Assembly: GCF_036195325.1 (NCBI RefSeq)
Contig: NZ_CP108101.1
Location: forward strand, 3,100,001 to 3,164,000
Length of the DNA: 64,000 nt
Origin: Streptomyces sp. NBC_00234
GTDB taxonomy: Bacteria > Actinomycetota > Actinomycetes > Streptomycetales > Streptomycetaceae
Direction: 5' to 3'
Shown here one piece after another: positions 53,775 through 62,104 of this stretch (position 1 is its first letter; the number at the start of each line of letters is the position of its first letter). The position numbers and the translations under genes were made by a program. The notes under the pieces are model-generated. The model did not search any database, was not told the DNA's origin, and worked only from the letters and a program-made list of their open reading frames with translations.

Positions 53775-56629
53775 CGGCCGGCCTCCCGGGCGGTACGAGA
53801 GAGGGGGCGGGCGAAGACGGTGCGGACGACGCTACGGGCCGCGTCGCCCTTGTCGTAGCTGCCGAACTCCGCGGCGAAAGCGGCGCGTTGCTCCTGGAAC
53901 GCGACGTCGGTGGCCTTCAGCCGGCCCATCACCGCGAACAGTTCGCCCTCCGTCTCCACCACCGGACCGGGTGCCTTCTCCCGCAGGTCGAAGTAGCTGC
54001 CCCGGGCTTCGGCGTACGCGTCGAGGTCGGGCGCGAACAGGACGACGGGCCGGTCCAGCAGCGCGTAGTCGAACATGATCGACGAGTAGTCGGTGACCAA
54101 CACGTCGGCGATCGTGAGGAGTTCGGTGACGTCGTGGTGCGAGGAGACGTCCAGCACGGTGCCGGGCGGGCACACGGGCAGCCTCGCGGCCTCCAGGTAG
54201 TGGGCCCGCACGAGGAGGGTGTACTCGTCGCCGAACCGCCTCGCGAACCGCGCCACGTCCAGCGGGAGCCGCCGCCGCTTGCGCTTCCCGGGCCCGCCGC
54301 GGAAGGTCGGCGCGTACAGCACGACCTTCTTGTGGTCGGGGATGCCGAGTGCCTCGGCGAGCGCCGGGCGCGGCAGCCGCCCCTCGGTCTCGTCCCTGGC
54401 GCGCGCCGCGGCCAGGGCGTCGTTGCGGGGGTATCCGGTGGCCAGCAGCCGTTCGGCGGGGAGCCGGTAGGCGCGGGCGAGGGTGTTCACGTCGTGCTCG
54501 GAGCGGACGAGGAAGTGGTCGAAGCGGTGCACGGCCTCCTGGAGGCGGTGGCGCTGCGGGGCGTTCTGCATCCGTACGCGCGTCTCGTCGAAGCCCATGC
54601 GCTTGTACGCCGAGCCGTGCCAGGTCTGGAGATACGTCGTGCCGGGACGCTTGCGCAGGTTCTGCGGGAAGCCCTGGTTGTCGACCCAGTACTCCGCGCG
54701 GGCCAGGGCCCACAGATACCGCCACGACCAGCGCCGTACGAGCCGCGCGTCGGGCGGGAACCCCTTGGGGGAGCTCTCGTACGACCAGACGCAACGCAGT
54801 CCGAGGCCCTGTCTGCGCACCTCTTCGTGGACGGCGCGGGGGCTGTCGCCGTAGCACTTGCCCATGTGGCTCTCGAAGACGACGGAGCCCTTGCGTACGG
54901 GCAGCCGGCAGAGCCAGGTGTTGTAGACGGGGGCCTTGAAAGCGCGCGAGCGCCAGCGGTCGCGCTTCTTGCGCAGGGCCTTCAGCAGGAGCTGGGCCTT
55001 GCGGGCGGGCCGGAAGTGGGTGGCGTAGTGGACCAGGCGGCGCAGGATGCGGGCGGGGCGGCTGCGGGCCACGAGGCGCAGCGCCAGGTGGTCCTTGAGC
55101 GTGACGTAGGGCTCCCAGGTGTCCCCCGCGAGCCGTCCGAGCCGTGGCCTGGCGGTGAAGCGGTCGGCCCGGTCGAGAAGGTCGTGGGCGGCGAAGAGGT
55201 CGCTGACGCACTGCTCCTCACCGGCCCCGACGAACAGGCGGGCGTCCCACAGCGTGTCCCGTGCGCCGAGGGGGCGCAGGACGCGGGTGAGGTCGGCGTG
55301 GGCCCGCCAGCGGATGCCGGTGGCCTCGCGAACCAGCTCACCGACCGGGAAGCGGAAGGCGCGCGAGCCGTCCCGCACCCGGAACTCCAGCTCTCCGGTG
55401 AGGGGCAGCCCGGGGCCGGGGCCGGCGTGGTCGGGCAGGACCAGGTGCCCTTCGAGAAGCAGCTGCCCGTTGTCGGTGGTGCAGCGGGTGAGCCGGTTCA
55501 TCAGCCGCAGCTCACCGAACGTGCGGTACTGGTGGCCCAGTTCGGTGACGTCGAGGTCCACGGGCGGCGTCCGGCCGGTGTCCGGGGCGGGCCAGCGGAC
55601 GCGTCCGTCGTCGCCGGTGACGAGGGGGGCGGCCACGGCACCCGGGCGGCTCAGCGCGTACGCCGCCGCGAGGACGGCCTCCGCGTCGCCCTGGGCGAGG
55701 AGGTGCACGGCGACCCGTTCGAGTGGGGGCAGCGTCTCCCTGACCGGGGCGGGGACGCTCTCGGTGAGGCCGTGGGCGGTGGCCGCGGCGATCCGGTCCC
55801 GTTCGGCGGCGGGCAGCCGGGGGAACGTACGGGCGAGCGGCACCAGTTGATCGAGGGCGAAGGCGCGTTCGCGCTGTTCACACAGGTCGTGCAGCCCTTG
55901 GGCGACCAGGGTGTTGCACACGGCGCGGTGGGCCCGGAGCGTTCCGGGGACGTCCTGCCCGCGCGCCGCCCGCCCGGTCACGATCAGCCTGCGGACGAGG
56001 GCGATCCGGCCGGCCGCGGCGGCTGCCAGGGGTCCGAAGAGGATCTCGCTGCGGGTGAGGTCCTCCGCGTAACGCAGGCCGTGCTTTTCCAGGGCTTCGC
56101 GGCGCACACAGAAACCGGTCACCAGAGCGTCCCTGACGGTCAGTTCGGGGGCTTCGGTGAAGCGGTCGAGCGTCCGGGAGCGGGCGAAGAGCTGATGCTG
56201 CCAGGAGGGCTCCTGCTCCTTCGTGCCCTCCCCGGTGAGCCGGCTCCAGCGGCCGGCCACGAGGTCGGCGCCGGTGCGTTCGGCGGCCTCCCAGAGATTG
56301 CGGCAGGCGTGGAGCTGGAGGCGTTCGCCCTCTCCGAGGACGAGGACGTGACGGCCCAGGGCCGCGTCCAGTCCGGCGTTGCGCAGCGCCGCTTCCGTGG
56401 TGGCGCCCCCGTCCGCACCCTCGTCCGCGACGAGGACGCGGACCCGGCCGGGGCTGCCCGCGGCGAGCGCGTCGGCCGCCGCCCGGGTGCCCGGGTCGCC
56501 GTCGGCCGAAAGGACGACGAGGGCTTCGGTGGCCCGAAGGCTCTGGGCGGTCACGGAGTCGACGGACGCCCGCAGTGCGGCGGCCCCTCCCCCGCCGGTG
56601 ACCACACAGCTGAAGTCCGGTGCGCTCAT
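53771..56629 (-). CDS. Large TagF-like polymerase with degenerate GT2 domain
   Basis: 952 residues. Residues 1-230 keep the outline of a GT2 fold but lack D-D-G-S and the metal-binding D-x-D (G-E-G-E in its place), so this half is probably inactive as a transferase. The middle (about 330-560) is beta-rich. The TagF domain (about 600-940) is complete: T-W-H-G-S-A-Y-K, Y-A-P-T-F-R and T-D-Y-S-S-I-M-F-D-Y. Probably a polyol-phosphate polymerase or primer transferase of a teichoic acid. Coupled by ATGA overlaps to genes on both sides. Confidence 0.86.
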   Translation of the reverse strand: MSAPDFSCVVTGGGGAAALRASVDSVTAQSLRATEALVVLSADGDPGTRAAADALAAGSPGRVRVLVADEGADGGATTEAALRNAGLDAALGRHVLVLGEGERLQLHACRNLWEAAERTGADLVAGRWSRLTGEGTKEQEPSWQHQLFARSRTLDRFTEAPELTVRDALVTGFCVRREALEKHGLRYAEDLTRSEILFGPLAAAAAGRIALVRRLIVTGRAARGQDVPGTLRAHRAVCNTLVAQGLHDLCEQRERAFALDQLVPLARTFPRLPAAERDRIAAATAHGLTESVPAPVRETLPPLERVAVHLLAQGDAEAVLAAAYALSRPGAVAAPLVTGDDGRVRWPAPDTGRTPPVDLDVTELGHQYRTFGELRLMNRLTRCTTDNGQLLLEGHLVLPDHAGPGPGLPLTGELEFRVRDGSRAFRFPVGELVREATGIRWRAHADLTRVLRPLGARDTLWDARLFVGAGEEQCVSDLFAAHDLLDRADRFTARPRLGRLAGDTWEPYVTLKDHLALRLVARSRPARILRRLVHYATHFRPARKAQLLLKALRKKRDRWRSRAFKAPVYNTWLCRLPVRKGSVVFESHMGKCYGDSPRAVHEEVRRQGLGLRCVWSYESSPKGFPPDARLVRRWSWRYLWALARAEYWVDNQGFPQNLRKRPGTTYLQTWHGSAYKRMGFDETRVRMQNAPQRHRLQEAVHRFDHFLVRSEHDVNTLARAYRLPAERLLATGYPRNDALAAARARDETEGRLPRPALAEALGIPDHKKVVLYAPTFRGGPGKRKRRRLPLDVARFARRFGDEYTLLVRAHYLEAARLPVCPPGTVLDVSSHHDVTELLTIADVLVTDYSSIMFDYALLDRPVVLFAPDLDAYAEARGSYFDLREKAPGPVVETEGELFAVMGRLKATDVAFQEQRAAFAAEFGSYDKGDAARSVVRTVFARPLSRTAREAGR

Positions 56630-59600
56630 ACCTGTTCCCCCTTGAGCATCAGATCGGCTACCCGGGTGGCCGCGGTGCCGTCGTCGAGGTCGCAGAACGA
56701 CTCACGGAACCGGGCGTAGGCGTCGCGATGTGTTTCGGTGACGGACGCGAGGTCCCGCAGCGCCTCCACGACACCCGCCGAGGTGGGGACCAGCGGTCCC
56801 GGTGCCTGCGTGGCGAAGTCGAAGCAGAAGCCGCGCAGGGTGTCGCGGTAGTGCTCCAGGTCGTAGGTGTGGAACACCATCGGGCGGCCGGTCCCGGCGA
56901 AGTCGAACATCAGGGACGAGTAGTCGGTGACCAGGGCGTCGCTGATCAGGATCAGCTCGGCGACGTCCGGGTAGCGCGACACGTCGCGGACGAACTCGCT
57001 CTGCGGGATGCTGCCGCCCACCAGGTAGTGGCGTCGCACGAGCAGGACGGTGTCCTCGCCGAGTTCCTTCTCGGCCTGCGCCAGATCGAGTTGGAGGTCG
57101 AGTCCGTAACGGCCCGCCTGCTTGGGCCGGTCCTCGCGCCAGGTGGGCGCGTAGAGGATCACGCGCTTGCCGTCGGGGATGCCCAGCCGCTCCCGTACGG
57201 CGTCGGCGACCTTCTGCCGGTCGGCGGCGTACAGGAGGTCGTTGCGTGGATAGCCGCACTCGACGACCGCGCCGGTGTGTCCGAAGGCCCGCCGCATGAC
57301 CGGTGTGGAGAAGGTGTTCGGAGAGACGAGGACGCTCCACTGGGCGGCACGTCGTGGCATCGACGCCATGTAGGCGACGTCGGCGGTCGGGGTGCCGGCC
57401 AGGTCGCGGCCGATGCGCTTGAGCGGCGTGCCGTGCCAGGTCTGCACCACGAACTGGCCGTCGGCCCGCTCGAACCACTCGGGCAGATGCGTGTTGGAGA
57501 CGATCCAGCGGCTGCGGGCGAGCGCCTCGTGCCACTCGGCGCTGTGCAGCGCCACCGCGCGCGCCCCGGCCGGGACCCGGACCTGTTCGTCGCGGACCAC
57601 CCAGAGGTGTTCGAGCGCGGTGTCGCGGCGGGCCAGTTCCTCGTAGACCGCACGGGGCGAGTCGGAGAACTGGCGTCCGTCGAAGCTGCTGTACAGGACG
57701 GCCCTGCGCAGCCCGTCCCCTCCGCCGCGCAGGGCGGCGTACCGCTCGCGCAGCCGCTGCTGGCCGTACGCTCCCCGTTCCGCGACGGGCAGGGCGCTGC
57801 CGGACTCCAGGACCAGCCGGTCGTGGAAGCGCCGTTCCAGGGTGAAGAGCCGGCCGGCCGGTTCGCGGTGGAGCGGCAGGCCCGCGTGGAGCGGCGTCCC
57901 GGCGCGCATCGGCAGGTAGGCGTCCGGGTCGGTCTCGCCCCGTTCGCGCAGGAAGAGGTACCAACGGCCCTCGGAGAGCGGGAGGGTGCCGCCGAGCCCT
58001 TCGACGTTCCCCGGGTCCAGGACCGCCCGGAACCCGGCCGTCCCGTCGCCCGCCACGGTCTCGGCCGGGAAGGCGGTCTCCTCCTGGTGGCCGCTGTGGC
58101 GCAGGACGAGTTCGAGGCCGCCGGCGTACCGGCCGGGCAGGCTGCCTTCGAGGACGAGTGTCCCGTCCTCCGCCCAGGAGAGCTCTTCGACGACCGGCTG
58201 CACCCCGCGGTCGGTGAGCACCAGGTCGCCGGAGGGGTTGGCGGCTGCGTGGACTTCGCGGCCCCCGGGAAGCGGATAGCGCGCGGACGGTGTCTCCGGA
58301 CGCGCGGCCACCGTCACCCGGCGTTTGCCGCCCACCAGTTGGACCCCCCATGCCCCGTCGGAGCCGCGGAAGGCCGTGAGCGGGATCTCGGCGACGACCG
58401 TGCCGGCCGACGCACCGTCCGGACCGCTGAGCCCCAGGGGGAACTCCCGGGTCTCCTTGGTGCGCCATTCCTGGACGCGCAGGGCGGTGGGCTCGCTTCC
58501 GTCGAGGACCCGTACCTCGATCCGTACGCCTTGCCCGGTCGCGGTGTGCGCGACGAGGACGGCGTCGATCCGGTCGGTGCGCAGCTCCAGTTTGTTGCCC
58601 GACAGGACGGGGACGATCCGGGTGCGCTCGTCGGTGTACACGACGGCCGGGGCCGCCGGATTGCCCAGGAGTCGCATCGGACCGCGGCGCGCCCGGCCGG
58701 CGCCGAGGACGACGGATTCCAGCTTCCAGGTCCTCCGTCCGCCCTTCCCCGCCCCCTTGGCGGCGAGCTTGCGGGGGTCGACGACGGCCTCGAAGCCGGA
58801 GCGCTCGTAGCGGTGCAGGGTGCGGCCGGACCGGGCGGCGGCCTCGTCCGTACGGAAGGTGCGGACGCGCAGCGGGAGGACGCGGCGCCCGGACCGCAGC
58901 CAGCCGGTGCCGGCCGGACGGCCCGGTGCGTTGCGGACGTAGGCGTACCCCTTGAGGTGCAGCAGTCCGTCGCGCCAGACGGCCTGGGTGAGATGGGCGT
59001 GTACGGGGAGGTCGGTGCCGCTCAGCGCGGTGGCGCGGCTCGGGAGCGGGCCGTCGACGACCGGGTACTGCGCGCGGGGCCGGAGCACGCCGCGGACGTG
59101 GAAGGTGTCGCGGTCGGGCTTCTCGTAGGCGAGGAGGGCGAGGAGCTCGGGCATCCGGCGTTCCCTGACGAGCTGCCACTTGACCCGCAGATGCAGGGGC
59201 AGTGCGTCGACGACGGCCGGGTCGACGGTGGCGGCGAACGCGTTGGCGTGTTCGAGGAACGCCTCGTGGAAGGCGGCGTCGCCCTCCGGCAGCGCGTCGA
59301 TGAACAGCCAGAGGTCACCGGAGAGTGCGTGCCCGTCGTACCGGCGCTTGGCCTCGGTCATGCCCCGCGCGGCGAGGAACCCGCTGACGGTGGAGACGGC
59401 GGTGACCCGGTCGCGGATGCCCTGGGGCACCGCACGCCGCGCCGTGATCGAACCGGCCCGGTCCCGCCAGTGGTAGACGGGATCCTCGACGACGTCGACG
59501 GACCGTGCCAGGAAGTGGGCGGGCAGCACGACGGCGATGTCCTCGTACAGGACACCGGTCGGGAACGCGAAGGCATGGCGGTCCCAGAAGGACCTGCGGA

Positions 59601-60096
59601 AGACCTTGTTGCAGGCGATGCGGTCGCCGAGCAGCACCCAGTCCCGGGTGACGTGGGTGGCGGACCGGGGCTTCTCCATCGGCTTGCGGAACATCGGCGA
59701 CTGCTCCAGCGCACCGTTGGCGCGGAGCCGGAGCACGTTCCCGGTGACGAAGTCGGAGCCGGAGCGGGCGAGTTCGGCGAGCATCCGCTCGTACGCGCCG
59801 GGCGGCACGATGTCGTCGCTGTCGACGAACGTCAGGAACTCGCCGTCCCGGTGGGCCTCCTGGACTCCGGCGTTGCGGGCGGCCCCGAGTCCGGCGTTCT
59901 CCTGGGTGATCAGCCGGAAGCGCGGGTCCCGCGCGGCGAACTTCCGGGCGACGCGCCCGCTTCCGTCCGTGGAGCCGTCGTCGACCATGACGACTTCGAG
60001 GTCGGGCATGGTCTGTTCGGCGAGGGAGTCCAGGCAGGCACCGAGGTACTCCTCGACGTTGTAGAGCGGGACGACGACGGTGAGACGGGGTGCCAT
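56626..60096 (-). CDS. GT2 glycosyltransferase-TagF polymerase fusion with central beta module
   Basis: 1156 residues from ATG 60096; a TTG ten codons upstream is possible. Intact GT2 at 1-240 (V-D-D-G-S-T-D-G-S, F-V-D-S-D-D). A long beta-rich middle (about 360-760) contains several similar 90-residue segments and has no named family I can give. The TagF domain is at about 790-1150 with Q-T-W-H-G-T-P-L-K, Y-A-P-T-W-R-E-D and T-D-Y-S-S-L-M-F-D-F. Probably adds both the sugar and the polyol-phosphate of a repeating unit. Start of a coupled three-gene run. Confidence 0.87.
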   Translation of the reverse strand: MAPRLTVVVPLYNVEEYLGACLDSLAEQTMPDLEVVMVDDGSTDGSGRVARKFAARDPRFRLITQENAGLGAARNAGVQEAHRDGEFLTFVDSDDIVPPGAYERMLAELARSGSDFVTGNVLRLRANGALEQSPMFRKPMEKPRSATHVTRDWVLLGDRIACNKVFRRSFWDRHAFAFPTGVLYEDIAVVLPAHFLARSVDVVEDPVYHWRDRAGSITARRAVPQGIRDRVTAVSTVSGFLAARGMTEAKRRYDGHALSGDLWLFIDALPEGDAAFHEAFLEHANAFAATVDPAVVDALPLHLRVKWQLVRERRMPELLALLAYEKPDRDTFHVRGVLRPRAQYPVVDGPLPSRATALSGTDLPVHAHLTQAVWRDGLLHLKGYAYVRNAPGRPAGTGWLRSGRRVLPLRVRTFRTDEAAARSGRTLHRYERSGFEAVVDPRKLAAKGAGKGGRRTWKLESVVLGAGRARRGPMRLLGNPAAPAVVYTDERTRIVPVLSGNKLELRTDRIDAVLVAHTATGQGVRIEVRVLDGSEPTALRVQEWRTKETREFPLGLSGPDGASAGTVVAEIPLTAFRGSDGAWGVQLVGGKRRVTVAARPETPSARYPLPGGREVHAAANPSGDLVLTDRGVQPVVEELSWAEDGTLVLEGSLPGRYAGGLELVLRHSGHQEETAFPAETVAGDGTAGFRAVLDPGNVEGLGGTLPLSEGRWYLFLRERGETDPDAYLPMRAGTPLHAGLPLHREPAGRLFTLERRFHDRLVLESGSALPVAERGAYGQQRLRERYAALRGGGDGLRRAVLYSSFDGRQFSDSPRAVYEELARRDTALEHLWVVRDEQVRVPAGARAVALHSAEWHEALARSRWIVSNTHLPEWFERADGQFVVQTWHGTPLKRIGRDLAGTPTADVAYMASMPRRAAQWSVLVSPNTFSTPVMRRAFGHTGAVVECGYPRNDLLYAADRQKVADAVRERLGIPDGKRVILYAPTWREDRPKQAGRYGLDLQLDLAQAEKELGEDTVLLVRRHYLVGGSIPQSEFVRDVSRYPDVAELILISDALVTDYSSLMFDFAGTGRPMVFHTYDLEHYRDTLRGFCFDFATQAPGPLVPTSAGVVEALRDLASVTETHRDAYARFRESFCDLDDGTAATRVADLMLKGEQV

Positions 60097-60203
60097 GCGC
60101 TGTGCACGATCCTTCCGGACGGACAACCTGGGGGTCTGGGGTCCGCGTCCGGCGGATCAGGGCCGGACACGCCCCGGGGGCTAACAACCCCGGCCGGGCC
60201 CCG

Positions 60204-60231
60204 GTCACCCGTTGACAGCCATTCGGGTGAC
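60204..60231. promoter_or_regulatory. Inverted repeat in leader of GT2-TagF gene
   Basis: GTCACCCG/CGGGTGAC around a 12-base loop, 108 bases upstream of the gene. Could be an operator or the second part of the upstream terminator. Confidence 0.35.
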
Positions 60232-60262
60232 GGCCGGCGGCCGGACGACGAGGAAACGGCCG

Positions 60263-60289
60263 AGCCCCGTACCGGTGCGGCACGGGGCT
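60263..60289 (-). terminator. Terminator after TylF-like methyltransferase
   Basis: AGCCCCGT and its complement with an inner CCG-GTG-CGG stem, 23 bases past the methyltransferase stop. It splits the glycopolymer cluster into two transcription units. Confidence 0.6.
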
Positions 60290-60311
60290 GAGCGGCGCGT
60301 TCCCACACGGT

Positions 60312-61187
60312 TCAGGGCTTGACGGCGATCCGGCCCTCGTCCATGCGGAGCAGCAGCAGCTTCTCTCCGGTCTTCTCCAGGAACTCGTCGACGGCCTGCC
60401 GCGAGCCCTGCCAGTAGCCGTAGTCGTCGATCAGCAGGACGCCGCCGCTCACCAGACGCGAGTAGAGGTGCTCCAGCTCGTGCTTGGTGGAGGCGTACCA
60501 GTCGGTGTCCAGGCGGAGGATGGAGATCTGCTCCGGGGCGCGCTCCGGGACGGTGTCCTCGACCCTGCCCTGCACGTAGTGGACGCGCTCCTTCGGGTAG
60601 GGCACGTTCTCGAATCCGGCCTGGACGTCCTCCAGCGAGGCGACCGCCCAGATCGGCCGGTCCTTGCCCTGCGCGTCGAGCAGGTCCCGTGCCGACCTGC
60701 CGTCGAGCCGCAGGTCCTCCTCGGTGGGCGGGGTCATGCCCTCGTACGTGTCGAACAGGTAGAGGTCCCGTTCGGTCTCACCGAGCGAGAGCAGCGTCTT
60801 CGCGCACGCCTGCATGGAGCCGCCGCGCCACACACCGCATTCGACGATGTCGCCGGGGATGTTGTGGCGGGCGATGTGACGGGTCGCGAGGATGAAGGCG
60901 TTGAGCCGCTCCGGCGAGGTCATCGAGTACGGCTTGACCGCACGGATGATGTCCTTCGCCTCGTCGTCGTAGTCCGCCGGGAACTGCGGCCCGGCCTTGG
61001 CCTTCGGCTTGGGCTTCGGTGCGGGCGCCACAGGCGCCGCGGCGGGGGCGGCCGGGGCCGCCGCGGCCGCGCGGGGGGCGGGCACGGACACGCGCCTGAG
61101 CTGATATCCGGTGAGCTGCTGAAGGACGCCGTTGATGGCGTTGCGCCAAGCCATGCCCCGGGACAGTACGCGCGCATTGCCGCTCAT
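60312..61187 (-). CDS. TylF/MycF-type O-methyltransferase
   Basis: 291 residues from ATG 61187. An Ala/Pro/Lys-rich linker (about 38-68) joins a short N-terminal part to the methyltransferase. V-E-C-G-V-W-R-G-G-S near 115 is the SAM loop, and L-R-L-D-T-D-W-Y near 220 with the following L-I-D-D-Y-G-Y-W-Q-G is the metal-binding family signature. TylF-family enzymes methylate sugar hydroxyls, so it probably O-methylates a sugar of the wall polymer. An N-terminal extension of about 60 residues is unusual for the family. Confidence 0.87.
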   Translation of the reverse strand: MSGNARVLSRGMAWRNAINGVLQQLTGYQLRRVSVPAPRAAAAAPAAPAAAPVAPAPKPKPKAKAGPQFPADYDDEAKDIIRAVKPYSMTSPERLNAFILATRHIARHNIPGDIVECGVWRGGSMQACAKTLLSLGETERDLYLFDTYEGMTPPTEEDLRLDGRSARDLLDAQGKDRPIWAVASLEDVQAGFENVPYPKERVHYVQGRVEDTVPERAPEQISILRLDTDWYASTKHELEHLYSRLVSGGVLLIDDYGYWQGSRQAVDEFLEKTGEKLLLLRMDEGRIAVKP

Positions 61188-61236
61188 GTCATCTTTCGTC
61201 AACCTGTCATTGATTTGCCCGTGTTGGACCATGGAA

Positions 61237-61995
61237 TCAGGAGCCCGTCTCCGCCGCGGCCGGAACGTCCGCAGGGGCCGGTGCCTTCGCCGGGGCCGGA
61301 ACGTCCGCCGGGGCAGCGGCCGGCCGCCCGCAGCGCTCCCGGCCGTCGAGCGGCCGGGGCACCGGAACCGCGTCCACCCCGCCGACGCGGTTGGCCCACC
61401 ACACGGTCAGCTCCCGTACGGCGAACATGGTCAGCCGGGGGTAGCGCTCCGGCCTCCGGAAGACCCCGACGGAGTCGCCCCAGTAGGCGCCCTTGTCGAT
61501 GCCCCGGTAGTCGTGCCAGATTCCCTTCCTGGGCGGGAAGTCGGTGTACGCCTCGCAGAGTTCGAGCCGTGCGTGGGCCGCCAGGGCGCGGAAGCCGTCC
61601 GGGTAGTAGCGCCAGCAGTCCTGGGCGTCGTGCGCGTGGCCGCGCGAGGGTGCGGTGATGAAGGCGTAGCCGCCGGGCTTCAGCACCCGGGCGATCTCCA
61701 GCATCGACGCCCAGAAGAACGGGATGTGCTCGAACGCCTGCCCGGAGAGGACGACGTCGGCGCTGCGGGACTTGGCGGGGATGCGGTACGGCCTGGTCAT
61801 CACGGCGTCGACGTTGGGTCCGTCCTGCACGTCGACCCCGAAGTAGTCGATGTCGTGGCCCGCCAGCAGGCCCCGGTGCGTCCGGCTCTGCTTGCCGGAG
61901 ATACGCGATCCGAGGTCGACGACACGGTGCCTGCGCGTCCTGGGCAGATACTCCTCGATGCAGAGTTCCATCTGCTCATAGGCGGACTGGTGCAT
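61237..61995 (-). CDS. SAM-dependent methyltransferase (class I)
   Basis: 252 residues from ATG 61995, which has GGGAG six bases upstream. V-D-L-G-S-R near 28 is the SAM-binding glycine loop, modified from the usual G-x-G-x-G. Q-A-F-E-H-I-P and L-K-P-G-G-Y match later motifs of the Methyltransf_11 group. The Ala/Pro-rich C-terminal tail (about 215-252) resembles the linker of the adjacent TylF-like protein. Substrate unknown, probably a cell-wall sugar given its place between two glycopolymer genes. Confidence 0.82.
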   Translation of the reverse strand: MHQSAYEQMELCIEEYLPRTRRHRVVDLGSRISGKQSRTHRGLLAGHDIDYFGVDVQDGPNVDAVMTRPYRIPAKSRSADVVLSGQAFEHIPFFWASMLEIARVLKPGGYAFITAPSRGHAHDAQDCWRYYPDGFRALAAHARLELCEAYTDFPPRKGIWHDYRGIDKGAYWGDSVGVFRRPERYPRLTMFAVRELTVWWANRVGGVDAVPVPRPLDGRERCGRPAAAPADVPAPAKAPAPADVPAAAETGS

Positions 61996-62104
61996 GAGGT
62001 TCTCCCAACATTGCCGGGTGCATGAGCTGTTGAGCACAACGACGGCGGGATGCGGAGGGGTCGCACCGGGCGGCGAGGCTCCGCCATTCGGGTGGTCGCG
62101 CGCC

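Noticed and set aside
56620..60291. Long plus-strand open frames opposite the glycopolymer genes and elsewhere
   Set aside because: In very high GC DNA the antisense frames stay open by chance. They have no domains and no ribosome sites and mirror the real genes' codon periodicity.
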